The position numbers and the translations under genes are program-made. Shown here piece after piece: positions 1 through 10,012 of a stretch of 64,000 nt of DNA. Numbering within the stretch: position 1 is the stretch's first letter; every line of letters starts with the position of its first letter. This DNA comes from Meira nashicola (Eukaryota; Basidiomycota; Exobasidiomycetes; Exobasidiales; Brachybasidiaceae), in assembly GCA_001600355.1 (NCBI GenBank), contig BCJU01000001.1:951178-1015177 (forward strand), in the 5' to 3' direction. Under the pieces are notes generated by a model that did no database searches, was not told the origin of the DNA, and saw nothing but the letters and a program-made list of their open reading frames with translations.

Positions 1-476
1 GGACGGTATCTCTTCTTTAACTTCTCATAACAATACAATTTCCAACCGAACGGGTCTTGGTAGTGTGGGAGGATTGGACATCTTTAATTGGAAATAATGA
101 TAGCACTTTATCACTCAAAATCTTTTTCTCTTTCATCTTCTTTTTTATTTTCGGAAGCACAAAGCACTTTACTGTATTTTAGATAGTCATCCATCTTGTT
201 AGGATTAAGCCAATGGACCATTTGATTTATCTCTTACATATATCTTAGTTTGTGTGAGTTTTGTTTCGTTGCTTACGGCAGTCAATTTGCTCAGCTGAAA
301 AGCGCGGGGATAAGGCAGCGGGGCAGAGCAGATCACCTGCGCTAATTTATTGGCCGAATGGTCTGTGCTTGATTGTACGTTACTAAGGGTGCATATCAAT
401 GAAAGAGGTGATGTTGGCCACACTTCTTCGACTTTTATTCTCATCATCTTGTGGATAAAGGTTGTTTACAGACAAG
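1..476. other. left-edge non-coding stretch / DDB1 upstream region
   Basis: I see no convincing gene here. The short open frames have no recognisable content. The stretch should hold the DDB1 promoter and 5' leader. A TTTACAG lies six bases before the DDB1 ATG and could be the acceptor of a 5' UTR intron, but no donor was assigned. Confidence 0.5.
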
Positions 477-3400
477 ATGTATTATATCCATCACGTTCAT
501 AATGCAACAGCAAGTGCTCAATCTTTACTCTTGCCAAATTTTCTGCCTAGCGGACCCTGTCTCTGTGTGGTGAAGCATACATCTTTGTCTTTCTTAACAC
601 TTGCAGAAGAAGAACCCGATTCGGTTTTAAAAGAAGTTCTATCAGTTCCAATTAATGGAAGAATATTGCGGGTTGCAAGGATTACATCAAAGGAAGAATC
701 TTTGACAGTATCATCTGATCGTTTGGCTGTTTTAACAGATCATCATCAGCCAAGGTTATTTGTATTGCAATATAATCAGGCTAATAAAGGCATACAATCG
801 GTCAATTTTGATTCTAATGCTTCTTCTTCTTCGGCATGGTCACCTATTGAAACGCAAGAATCAATTTTATTGGAAGAGCTTGGAAGGCCGGCTGCAGAGA
901 GTGGGTTGACGTTAGAAGTAGAAGAAGGTATCGGAGCACGTTATGCTTATTGTCATACCCATGCCGGAAAGCTCAAGGTTGCAAGACTTGGAAGCGAAAC
1001 AGAAGGAGGAATTCAGGACGAGTCACGTCTGTTGTCCAAATTACCGGATCTCGCTCATGCTTTCAGTCTACGATTGCCACACCCTCATCTCATATCTTCT
1101 ACTTTTATGGCAAGAAGAGGAGGGAAGACATCCCAATCACAAATTGCATTGCTTTCCTTGTCAAGTACAGCATCACGTTTACCAGGTTTAGGCATGCAAT
1201 GCCTTCCTGTTCTCTCTTTTCATGCTATCGATGAAGCAAATCAAGAATTACAGCCTGTCGTTTGGGGTCCGTCACGAAAGATACCGTCGAAGGAAGTAAG
1301 CGAGAAATCCTTGGAAACAACAAAGGAAGACTCAGAGCCTAGCAGTGGTACAAAAGGCAGACGAAAGTCATCGCAGAGCAACGAAGTAGCATCTTCATCA
1401 GGCACAGGCGGAAAAGCTTCAAAGTCTGGGCGTCATGGGCCTGCAGCAATGGGTGCAACACGAACAGCTGAAGAAGAGGCTGCTCATGAAGAACAATTGG
1501 CAAAAGCACCTTTGACAAGAGCTCATGTTCCCTTACCATTCTCAGACGCATTGGGAGCTCATCTTTTGCTTGCACTGCCTGCTCGAGCCGGTGGTGGAGT
1601 ACTGATATTCAGCGAGACAAGTGTGATGCTTGTCCCACCACCCCCTTCAAGCATTGATGTGAAAGAAAGCGAAGGTATACGTTCCCCAAAGGGCTCATCA
1701 GCAAAAGCTGCAGGCAAGAGAAGGAAGTCAAGTTCGGGCGAGATTGTCACTTCAGCCCGCCGGCAAAGTGCAAATAGTTCACAAACAACAATAGCAGATG
1801 CTGCTTTGAGTGTTAGTCCTACAACAACAGTGATCACAACGCCAAGATCAAACGAGAATGGAAAGAGACGCAGATCTACAGCAGGATCGTCTTCTACCAT
1901 TAATCCGACATCTTCTACAGATAGCACAACACGCAGACGATCAAGTTCCACCGCCAGTGTCTCCTCCCAACGCATCTTACGTATTAGCTTACCAATCCCG
2001 GTCATCGTCGCTTCTGCAATTGTGATCAAAGAGCCTTTGGCTGAAGATGATGATGGTGTCCGTGTTGATTCTGAGACAGGCAAGGCAACAATAAATGTCA
2101 TTTTTGCTACACACTCAGGCCGTTTAGAGCTCTTGAAAATTAATTTGCAGAACATGGCAAGCGCTCAAAGCGACGCTGAACACTTTGCACCTATCTCACT
2201 ATCCACTCAAAAACTTGGTGAAACAAGTGCCGCAGGTGGTCCTGATGCGTTGGCTTATCTTGGTGAAAATTTTTTGCATATTTCAAGTACAAGCGGAGAC
2301 TCTGTATTGTTACGAATCAATGATCAGCTTGCAGAGATTGGAGAAGATGCAGGAAATCAATTCACCATCGTCAAAAGATGGTCCAATTTAGCACCAATTC
2401 TGGATTTCGTGGCAGATGATAGTGCTGGTGGAAGTCCTTCGGCTGCTGGCAGTGCACAAACAAGAATCATTACTTGCAGTGGATCTGGTCCCACTGGTAG
2501 TCTGAGAGTAATCCGAAATGGAGTTGCTTTGGAAGACTTGGCCAGCATAGAGGAGGCAGGCGTACGACGAATATGGGATATGAAAGGCGCTTCATCTGAA
2601 TCGACAGCTTTCCTTTTGCTAGGACTTTCACATGGTGCAAGAGTGGTCTCTTTCGGTCAAGCTGGCATCGAGGATCATACAATTCAATTTGAACGAGCTG
2701 GTCTGGAGGCAAATCAAAGTATCCTTGATGCTGCCAGCCTCAGAACAGGTTCTTTTGTTGTTGTGAATTCTTCCGGAGTCAGAGTATTCAAACAGGAACA
2801 AACAAGTATGAAAGCGCAGTGGCAACCTTCAGACGCACAACAGCTTTCATTGGGCTCTCAACCAATCACTCGAGCTGCAGTCAATTCTGCTGGGCAAGTT
2901 CTTCTAGCTTTCCAAACAGGTGATATGGTCCTTTTACAAATCAAAAATACCGACATTGAGCTAATTGCTGCGACAAAGCTCCCAAGCGAAGTATCTGCAA
3001 TTGATATTAGTCCATTGACGACGAAGAATGGTTCTCCAGCAACTTTAGCAACTGTCGCCCTCTGGAGGCCTGCTATCGTCAAGATATTCACCATTCCAGA
3101 TTTGCGCGATGCGACACCTAGTGCTCTGATGGCATCACATCCATCATTGATCAGATCTGTCAAGCTTCATACCTTCTCCATTAGCGGAACATCTACTTCT
3201 CTACCGCATCTCATGATCGGACTTGGGAATGGTACTTTGATAACGCACAGCCTTTCCTTGCCAACGAAAGAAAGCATATCTCAGACGATTGGTGTTTTGG
3301 AGCGAAGAAGTACGTCTCTAGGAACGCAACCGCTCCATCTGCGTTCTTTCGTCACTGCTCAAGGTTTGCATGCCGTTTTTGCTGCTAGTGATAAATCGAC

Positions 3401-4943
3401 GGTTGTGTTTTCACAAGGCACAGGTTTAACTTATAGTTCTGTTCGCCATCAAGACGTATCTGATGTTTCTCAATTCGACTTTTCTACAACTGTCGAAACA
3501 GAGTCAGATCGATTGATGATTTTTGCCACTTCACAACGTCTTCAAGTCGCAAAAATGGGTGAGATTTCCCAAGTTGATATTGAGACAGTTGATCTGGGAT
3601 ATGATAATCCTTTGGCGATTTCTTTGTGTAAAGATCAAAAAGTCATCGCGGTCATTACGACGAGGTTCTTATCGCAAGGGAGAGGAAGTGATGCTATTGA
3701 GGGCGGTAAAGTAATTCTTCGCGATGCTGAACAATTCACAGCGTTGGATGAATATGTTTTGGAAATGGAAGAACGGCCAAATTGTATCGACACGTTTGAG
3801 AGGGAAGGTACACACTATTTCGTTGTTGGAACAGGATATACATTCCCTGATCGAACTGAAACTACTTCTGGACGCTTGCTGCTCTTGCGTTTCTCTCCTC
3901 GTTTGAAACGATTACAACTGGCTGCTTCTCGTAATGTGGATGGCAATGTGTTTGACGTTAAAGCAATGGAAGGCAGACGCATAATTGCATGTGTTAATGC
4001 AAAGGTACTGTCATTCGAAATGGAGAAAGATAATACAGCAATGGACGAAGAAAGTGATGGAGAGGAAGAAGAAAGCTTTTCAGCTCGCAATATTGCTCTT
4101 ATACAAGCGGGTCAGTGGGCATGTGCATTTACGGCTACTTCACTTAGTATTTCAGATTCCAACAAGATCATTGTTGGTGATGCTTTGCGATCGATAGTGA
4201 TCTTACGAATTGATGAACAAAGCGGGAAATTAACCGAGCTTGCGCGTGATTGTGATCCTTACTGGACAGTTTCATGCAACTGCTTGGATGAAGAAGAAGA
4301 GGTGTATTGTGGTAGCGATATTGCATTCAATATTTGGACTTGTCGCCGGTTAAAATGGACACAAAATGCCAAAGATCGTTTGGAACAATCTCGATTGCGT
4401 GAGACTGAGTTTGGCACAAACCGATCCGGTGCGGGAAGTGCTCGAAATGGAATCGATTTGATTGATCAGACATGGAGTCATATCATGCAGAGGGATGGTG
4501 CTTTTCATTATGGCGATCTGATCAATAAGATGAAAAGAGGATCATTGGTTTCGGATAGCATTGGTTCTGCAAATTCGAAATCCGGCACTCACAAATCAGC
4601 TGTTGTACAATCACGAATCATCTTTGGAACGGCAGCTGGCGCGATTGGATTATTGGCGAAATTGGATGATCGTGCAGGTAGAATTTTGAGTCAATTAGAG
4701 GTTAAAATTGCTGATTCTTTGACGCCTATTGGTGAAATTTCAACGGAGAAATATCGAACTTTACGTACAGATCATCGAACGCAACCTTCTGCTGGCTTCA
4801 TTGATGGATCTGCATTATGTAATGCATTCGATCCATTGAATAATGAAGCACGAATTTCACTTATTCGTCGAGGTCGTTTACCTATTGATGCTGATTTGGA
4901 TGAAGTGAACAATCTTGTAGAATCACTTCATAGACTTTCATGA
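477..4943 (+). CDS. DDB1: DDB1-like damaged-DNA-binding protein / CUL4 adaptor
   Basis: Intronless, 1488 aa. DDB1 is a nuclear three-beta-propeller scaffold that links substrate receptors to the CUL4 ubiquitin ligase in DNA repair and replication control. The N-terminus has the DDB1-type opening, with GRPAAESGL near residue 140 resembling the family GRPSETG segment. The C-terminus carries the CPSF-A region, with RTDHRTQPSAGFIDG about 60 residues from the end, matching the family's TERKTEPATGFIDG block; this separates DDB1 from RSE1 and CFT1. The protein is about 350 aa longer than animal DDB1. Much of the excess is a Ser/Lys/Arg-rich, probably disordered insert at roughly residues 265-495, with repeated RRxS motifs, and there is a smaller acidic loop later. 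The open frame extends upstream to a TTG at 462, but the first ATG is at 477, so I start there. ORC2 follows on the same strand 222 bp downstream. Confidence 0.88.
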   Translation: MYYIHHVHNATASAQSLLLPNFLPSGPCLCVVKHTSLSFLTLAEEEPDSVLKEVLSVPINGRILRVARITSKEESLTVSSDRLAVLTDHHQPRLFVLQYNQANKGIQSVNFDSNASSSSAWSPIETQESILLEELGRPAAESGLTLEVEEGIGARYAYCHTHAGKLKVARLGSETEGGIQDESRLLSKLPDLAHAFSLRLPHPHLISSTFMARRGGKTSQSQIALLSLSSTASRLPGLGMQCLPVLSFHAIDEANQELQPVVWGPSRKIPSKEVSEKSLETTKEDSEPSSGTKGRRKSSQSNEVASSSGTGGKASKSGRHGPAAMGATRTAEEEAAHEEQLAKAPLTRAHVPLPFSDALGAHLLLALPARAGGGVLIFSETSVMLVPPPPSSIDVKESEGIRSPKGSSAKAAGKRRKSSSGEIVTSARRQSANSSQTTIADAALSVSPTTTVITTPRSNENGKRRRSTAGSSSTINPTSSTDSTTRRRSSSTASVSSQRILRISLPIPVIVASAIVIKEPLAEDDDGVRVDSETGKATINVIFATHSGRLELLKINLQNMASAQSDAEHFAPISLSTQKLGETSAAGGPDALAYLGENFLHISSTSGDSVLLRINDQLAEIGEDAGNQFTIVKRWSNLAPILDFVADDSAGGSPSAAGSAQTRIITCSGSGPTGSLRVIRNGVALEDLASIEEAGVRRIWDMKGASSESTAFLLLGLSHGARVVSFGQAGIEDHTIQFERAGLEANQSILDAASLRTGSFVVVNSSGVRVFKQEQTSMKAQWQPSDAQQLSLGSQPITRAAVNSAGQVLLAFQTGDMVLLQIKNTDIELIAATKLPSEVSAIDISPLTTKNGSPATLATVALWRPAIVKIFTIPDLRDATPSALMASHPSLIRSVKLHTFSISGTSTSLPHLMIGLGNGTLITHSLSLPTKESISQTIGVLERRSTSLGTQPLHLRSFVTAQGLHAVFAASDKSTVVFSQGTGLTYSSVRHQDVSDVSQFDFSTTVETESDRLMIFATSQRLQVAKMGEISQVDIETVDLGYDNPLAISLCKDQKVIAVITTRFLSQGRGSDAIEGGKVILRDAEQFTALDEYVLEMEERPNCIDTFEREGTHYFVVGTGYTFPDRTETTSGRLLLLRFSPRLKRLQLAASRNVDGNVFDVKAMEGRRIIACVNAKVLSFEMEKDNTAMDEESDGEEEESFSARNIALIQAGQWACAFTATSLSISDSNKIIVGDALRSIVILRIDEQSGKLTELARDCDPYWTVSCNCLDEEEEVYCGSDIAFNIWTCRRLKWTQNAKDRLEQSRLRETEFGTNRSGAGSARNGIDLIDQTWSHIMQRDGAFHYGDLINKMKRGSLVSDSIGSANSKSGTHKSAVVQSRIIFGTAAGAIGLLAKLDDRAGRILSQLEVKIADSLTPIGEISTEKYRTLRTDHRTQPSAGFIDGSALCNAFDPLNNEARISLIRRGRLPIDADLDEVNNLVESLHRLS

Positions 4944-5036
4944 TGAGCATTCACTCAGATGTACATATAAAATAGTAACAATACGCTAAAATGTATCATC
5001 AATCAAATGTTGCAGTGTCGAGAACAACACCCATTA

Positions 5037-5042
5037 ACGCGT
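5037..5042. promoter_or_regulatory. single MCB-like ACGCGT upstream of ORC2
   Basis: ACGCGT lies about 125 bp before the ORC2 ATG. MCB elements bound by MBF drive G1/S genes in fungi, and ORC2 is a plausible target. A single six-base match is expected by chance about a dozen times in this window, so alone it is weak. Confidence 0.25.
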
Positions 5043-5165
5043 TTAGCAGAGCAGAGCTTGCGTGTGCACCCACGCACAGACTGAATGTGTGTTGTTTCTT
5101 CTGGATTGGAAGATTGCTTTAAATGTACTTTACAACCATCAACCTTTGGATAAGAGAGAAAGAGT

Positions 5166-7181
5166 ATGAATGAGGCAAGCGTATCAAGTGATGAAGAGTT
5201 GGAATATAGTTCTTTATCGAGTTTGAGCGAAGAGGAGGTGGAATTTGAAGAAGATGATGAGGAATTAGATGATGATGAAGAAGAAGATGGGAATGGAGCT
5301 GGACCAAGTATACGTTATGCAAACAAAGTAGCTATCACACCAAGAAAGGATAATGGTAAAAGTTCGAATGGTAGACCTATGCGAAAATCTGCAGCAGCGG
5401 CAAGTAATGCTTGGCTAGAATCGAGAGAAGCTGATAATCGTCAAAGTCAGGAAAGCGAAGAAGATAGAGGCGGAGAAAGCGTAGAACGAACGCCAAAGAA
5501 AAGGGGAAGGCCACCTCTCTCATCTGCTTCTACGCCAACGAAAAGAACACTTGAAGCGGATACTGATACACCAAGAAAAAGAGGTAGGCCTCCTCTACAT
5601 TCAAGTCCAGCAAAAGCAGGGGTGGAGGCAAGCACGCCCAAGAAACGAGGAAGACCGCCTCTATCCTTGACTCCGTCGAAGAAAGACTCGATAATCGATG
5701 TTTCTGAAGGAACAGAAGTCACGCCCAGAAAGCGTGGTAGACCGTCATTAGGAACAACAACGCCTCGTAAAGAAGTTGAATTTGAGAGCACGCCAAGGAA
5801 GAGAGGACGACCACCTCTTTCAACAAAACGTGATCAGGATGAATCGAGAAATCCATTCACAAGCAATTCAGATGGTTCGATGATCAAACCTTCCTCTTCT
5901 GATGCATATTTCGTGAATCATGCAACAAGAGCTACATCTTCTGCTCGTCTACGCACCTCAGACAATCTCATCAGCAGAGATATTTCAACATTGGCACCAA
6001 GGACAATTGTTAGTATGACAAAAAGGTTGACAAAAGTGATTGAAAGTAGTCTGAATGAAGAAGGTGAAGATGGATCTTCGCAAGTCTCTTTTCCAACAAT
6101 TGTACCGCTAAACAACTTTGAGAGCTTCTATCAGCATTGGTGGTCTTTACTACGAAGCACATCTAGGCCCCTCTTGTTCTATGGTGTTGGATCAAAAAGG
6201 GCGCCTTTACAGAAATTTGCACATTCCATGGCGCAGAAGGGTCGGTGTTGCGTCATCGTCATTCGTGGAGATGCAGGTGGGAAGGTGGAGGAAGCAATAC
6301 AAGAGCTGGAAAGAAATTTGTCCATTTCGCACTATTCAGAAATTTCTCGATTACAGCGGGCTATGTCAGCAAATGCAATGGAGGCGAGAGTATTACATTT
6401 GCTCAAAGTACTTGAGCGGACACAGGAGGATGCTTCAACGACAATGCCTCCAGCTTTTATGTTGATGCTACATAATATTGATTCACCTGCTTTGCTACAA
6501 GAGCGTTCGATGCGATTGCTAGGCCTTTTGTGTACATCACCTTACATTCATGTATGTGCAGATACGATACATTTCAACGTTGCCTCTTTGGCCGGTTTGG
6601 ATGAGAATTTGCCTTGGCTATGGATCGATCTTACAACTTATATCCCAATCCTTGATGAGATTATTGGCGAAAGGGGTGCGGGTATTGGACGAACGATTGG
6701 TTTACCATCTGTTTTGGATATTCGCAGAGCAGGTGCGGATAGTGATGTGGCTGTATTGGCAATGGACCATGGCAGAGTAGGACAATCACAACTTATTGCC
6801 AGAAATGGGACAAGTGCAGATCAAGATACTCTTGTTGGTCCAATCACCCTTTTGTCCGATCGTGCAGCGATTCATATTTTGAGAAGTGTCACATTTAAAG
6901 CCAGAGGTCTATTCCTGCTTTTGGGCGGTAGACTGATCAACAGCTCAAAAGGTGCTTCGCAAACTACAGATACGGACGAGCTAAAGGCAATCACCTATGA
7001 TGATTTGTCCGAGTTAGCAAGAAATAATTTTTTGGCAATGACACCTGATGCACTACGTGCTCTTTTGGTCGAATTCACTTCTCACGGTTTAGTTTCAATT
7101 GCGGAGAATAGGGTACAAATCGCATTGACAAAGTCCGATCTACAACATGTGATCGAATCATTTTCGAAACAAGCGGATTAA
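5166..7181 (+). CDS. ORC2: origin recognition complex subunit 2 with five AT-hooks
   Basis: Intronless, 671 aa. ORC2 is a core subunit of the six-protein complex that marks replication origins and loads MCM2-7. The conserved C-terminal part (about residue 275 on) has the ORC2 signature: a tryptophan-rich segment followed by LLFYGVGSKRAPLQKF near residue 340, a degenerate AAA+ region with a D-x-P-type segment (HNIDSPALL), and a winged-helix end. The N-terminal 270 residues are acidic (residues 8-42), then basic, and hold five AT-hook cores (KRGRP with flanking TP and PL/SL) at about residues 109-118, 135-144, 157-166, 186-195 and 209-218. AT-hooks bind the minor groove of AT-rich DNA, and S. 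pombe ORC uses them on its Orc4 subunit. Here they suggest direct origin binding through ORC2, which is inference. ATG at 5166 is the first in-frame start. Confidence 0.9.
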   Translation: MNEASVSSDEELEYSSLSSLSEEEVEFEEDDEELDDDEEEDGNGAGPSIRYANKVAITPRKDNGKSSNGRPMRKSAAAASNAWLESREADNRQSQESEEDRGGESVERTPKKRGRPPLSSASTPTKRTLEADTDTPRKRGRPPLHSSPAKAGVEASTPKKRGRPPLSLTPSKKDSIIDVSEGTEVTPRKRGRPSLGTTTPRKEVEFESTPRKRGRPPLSTKRDQDESRNPFTSNSDGSMIKPSSSDAYFVNHATRATSSARLRTSDNLISRDISTLAPRTIVSMTKRLTKVIESSLNEEGEDGSSQVSFPTIVPLNNFESFYQHWWSLLRSTSRPLLFYGVGSKRAPLQKFAHSMAQKGRCCVIVIRGDAGGKVEEAIQELERNLSISHYSEISRLQRAMSANAMEARVLHLLKVLERTQEDASTTMPPAFMLMLHNIDSPALLQERSMRLLGLLCTSPYIHVCADTIHFNVASLAGLDENLPWLWIDLTTYIPILDEIIGERGAGIGRTIGLPSVLDIRRAGADSDVAVLAMDHGRVGQSQLIARNGTSADQDTLVGPITLLSDRAAIHILRSVTFKARGLFLLLGGRLINSSKGASQTTDTDELKAITYDDLSELARNNFLAMTPDALRALLVEFTSHGLVSIAENRVQIALTKSDLQHVIESFSKQAD

Positions 7182-7612
7182 AGAATAGCTTGAATACTAC
7201 TTGGGAATTCATCTCTATTTTTTGTTGTATCATATTATTAGCACTCTACAACCATATGTATTATCATCACTATATTCTCACTGTAAGGAATATCAACCTT
7301 CTGGAGGGATTAATTTAAAACGGCATTTGCACCCAAAAATCACCTCATATTTGACACGCGTATTTAGAAGGTTCCAAGACAGCTAAAGTACGCACGCGGC
7401 ACACGTTTAACTTGCCATTTTGAAATTAAGCGGAAATAGGCCCCACGGCGGTTCCACTAATCCGAAGCTTATATGTATGTATGCAGCAGATGCGCCTGAC
7501 GTGCATTAGTAAAAGTTGCATCATCTAGTTATAAAATGTATTGCTCCTCGATTGTATCCATCATATCTCTCTTTTACTCTCTGACATCTTCATTGATGCT
7601 TGCTTTGCAGAT
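7182..7612. other. intergenic, ORC2 to membrane-protein gene
   Basis: No gene seen. It contains one ACGCGT at 7356-7361 and ends in TGCTTTGCAG two bases before the next ATG. That looks like a 3' splice site, so the next gene may have a 5' UTR intron; no donor was assigned. Confidence 0.4.
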
Positions 7613-9502
7613 ATGAGTTTTTCACCAACCCCATTGGACTGGAGTCCGACAAGAATAGACTATTACAAAAGACAACAAGCAAGCAGTAATCCACCGCCAT
7701 CGGATAACGGTACAACACAGCAATCTCCAACTTCAAATCCAAATGCACAAGGCGCACCGCCTTTAAGCGTTTTTACTTTTATCATTGCCATCGCATTATT
7801 CGTTCTCGTCGTTTCTTTCGTCCTTTTGCGAATTTTCGTTCGAAATCGTAGATTGAGAAGGTTAGGAATTTATCCTGAAAGTCCAATCGAAAGATTATTA
7901 GGTGGCGCTCCAAAGGAATATGAAGACAATTTGGTTCCTCCAAAGCTTTGGGATGCAAAGATTGCCGATATTGGTGCACATAATCAAGGAGCTTTAGCAA
8001 AAGCAGAAAAGAGTTGGTTAGGTGGCGGTGTTGGCGCAGGAGAAGTTAAAGATCATGGCTGGGATGCTTTGATGCCCGTTGCGGCTGCCTTGCCTCCAAG
8101 TTTGTATCCCGTCATTTACGCTCAAGATGCTGCAAATGCTATCAACTCTGGTAACACCATATCAGCTGCTACTGGTCCCAATTCTGCTGCTGGTTTGGCT
8201 GCCGGTCGATTTGGACGAAGGATGCCCAATTTCTTGCGTCGCTCTACCAATGAAGCAGTAACAGAAGGAGAAGCTGAAACAGAGAATGGCGCATCGGCAA
8301 ATGCTCAAGCTGATGCAAATGATGCAGCTGGAAACGCTCAAGCGAACAATGTTACAGATAAACAGAACAGCGAAACAGGAACTAAAGATGAAAAGTTATC
8401 TGCAAGTGTGAACATTACCGTTTTGATAGCAATGCCATCACCCTCAACAGTATTTCCAACAGTACAAAAGCCGAATAACAATTCTGTAGCATCTTTGCGA
8501 CACTCAACATCACGTCTTGGAAACAGTAGTGCGACGATGCTTCCTTCGACATCAAAGATTGATGAGGTGCAAGAAGATACAGATCTGGATGCTTTATCAG
8601 ACAAAGGCAAAGCAAAAAGAGCGCCAAGTCTACGTAGTGTTCGAAGCGTGTCGACGATTAAAAGCTTGGCCGATGCAAGAAGAGAAGCATTTTTTGCAGG
8701 TGTAACATCCAGCACCGATAATGAAGCTCAAAAATCTCAAAATCAACAAAACGTCGATCCTGCAGAAAATCAACAAAACGCTTACGATGATGGTGAAGAG
8801 GAAGAATTGCCAGAATTAGTCTTTGGAACGGCAAGTGTGCCATTATACTCCAGAATTGTACCTGGGAAGCAGTCGCAGGGTATTTCTTCCACCCTCATCT
8901 CTCCCACTAAGGATGAAATTATTTCATTGATGAGTACAGTCGCAGAGGCAAGAACACGAAAAGTACAAACATCTACAAAAGCAGACCAAAAATCTGAAGA
9001 AGCAGAGAACAATCGGAGGTCAGTTGCAGGAACATCTGTCGAAGGAGGAATGAGCAATTTCGAAGAGCAAAATGGATTAGGAGATGTTGTTTCACGTATG
9101 ATGCGGGCTAATAATGGAATCCATAGCAGTTCAGAAGCGTATGAGATGGCTTCAATGAGACCATCAAACGCTGAGACATCGCTTAATGTAGGCACACCTG
9201 ATGCACGACCATCTATATCCACACAAGAAGGTTTGATGACCCAAGCCGCACCGATGGGATTGGATGAAGTACTCACACCTATGGAAACTCCGCTTTCAGT
9301 GAATGAAAGACAGCCACTTCATCCAGCAAATACGCCTTCCCTTCAAACGCCAGGAATTGCATCTGAGCAAGGGTCTATCGTGACTTCTGATAGTACAATT
9401 ACAACGGATTTAGCAAATGCTCGTGATCCCACATACTCCTCCTCTCTTCACACGGCTAACGATAGCATTCATTCATTCCATACCACCAATGGAGAAAGAT
9501 AG
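7613..9502 (+). CDS. unrecognised single-pass membrane protein with long disordered tail
   Basis: 629 aa; not assigned to a family. One strong hydrophobic segment at about residues 53-76 (FTFIIAIALFVLVVSFVLL) is followed at once by a basic stop-transfer stretch (RNRRLRRLG). By the positive-inside rule, the Pro/Ser-rich N-terminal 50 residues should face the lumen or exterior and the remaining 550 the cytosol. A short ordered part follows the membrane segment (about 82-140: IYPESPIERLLGG, PPKLWDAKI). The rest is Ala/Asn/Glu/Ser-rich low complexity with scattered Ser-Pro and Thr-Pro sites. There is no cleavable signal peptide at the chosen start. The frame is open upstream to a TTG at 7541, but ATG at 7613 is the first Met and lies two bases after a possible acceptor. 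Likely a fungal-specific protein of unknown function. Confidence 0.75.
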   Translation: MSFSPTPLDWSPTRIDYYKRQQASSNPPPSDNGTTQQSPTSNPNAQGAPPLSVFTFIIAIALFVLVVSFVLLRIFVRNRRLRRLGIYPESPIERLLGGAPKEYEDNLVPPKLWDAKIADIGAHNQGALAKAEKSWLGGGVGAGEVKDHGWDALMPVAAALPPSLYPVIYAQDAANAINSGNTISAATGPNSAAGLAAGRFGRRMPNFLRRSTNEAVTEGEAETENGASANAQADANDAAGNAQANNVTDKQNSETGTKDEKLSASVNITVLIAMPSPSTVFPTVQKPNNNSVASLRHSTSRLGNSSATMLPSTSKIDEVQEDTDLDALSDKGKAKRAPSLRSVRSVSTIKSLADARREAFFAGVTSSTDNEAQKSQNQQNVDPAENQQNAYDDGEEEELPELVFGTASVPLYSRIVPGKQSQGISSTLISPTKDEIISLMSTVAEARTRKVQTSTKADQKSEEAENNRRSVAGTSVEGGMSNFEEQNGLGDVVSRMMRANNGIHSSSEAYEMASMRPSNAETSLNVGTPDARPSISTQEGLMTQAAPMGLDEVLTPMETPLSVNERQPLHPANTPSLQTPGIASEQGSIVTSDSTITTDLANARDPTYSSSLHTANDSIHSFHTTNGER

Positions 9503-10012
9503 AAAAATTCATGATTTGACGATCACAAAATTTGATGGGCTTTTGACTATTTTGTACTATACATTTCATTATACCTTTTATCCCTTGCTTTGAATTTTCT
9601 TTTCAGGTCACCGATGGTGAAAGATGAAGCAACACCAATTTTCACTAATTTCAAATGTCTTTTGATAAAATATTGCGAAATCATCTTTTGATTTTGTTTC
9701 ATTCGATAAGCGTACAAAGTTCGAAAAAGAATAAATATCAGCAGGCTTCTGCAAGCCAAAAAGAGCAAAGAAGAAAATTACACATTTCGAAAGTGTATTA
9801 AAAGGAAAAAGTATAAGATGAAGAAGAAATCAAACAAGACCAGATCTTCAGTACAAAGATCAAGATTTGAGTGATGCGGTATCTTGAAAATGAGAAACGG
9901 TTCAGAATAAAAGAAGATCATTCTCGATCAACTCTGGGTTAATCGAGGAGGGGGAAAGCGATGCAAATAGCAAAAAAATGTATGATAGGTTGCACACTGT
10001 TGAGACAACCCT
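9503..10012. other. convergent 3' intergenic stretch
   Basis: This lies between the converging membrane-protein gene and ERG24. It is AT-rich and should hold both 3' UTRs. I see no gene. Confidence 0.5.

Noticed and set aside
462..476. In-frame extension upstream of DDB1 beginning at TTG
   Set aside because: TTG is not a normal fungal start. The ATG at 477 gives a plausible DDB1 N-terminus.
1559..2155. Long antisense frame opposite DDB1, and similar long antisense frames opposite other genes
   Set aside because: These are compositional mirrors of the true coding strand. None shows independent domain content.
7356..7361. Single ACGCGT copies at 7356, 11757, 12031, 25383, 31313, 50473 and elsewhere as cell-cycle elements
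   Set aside because: About a dozen are expected by chance in a 64-kb window of this composition. Only the triple cluster at 41549-41578 stands out.
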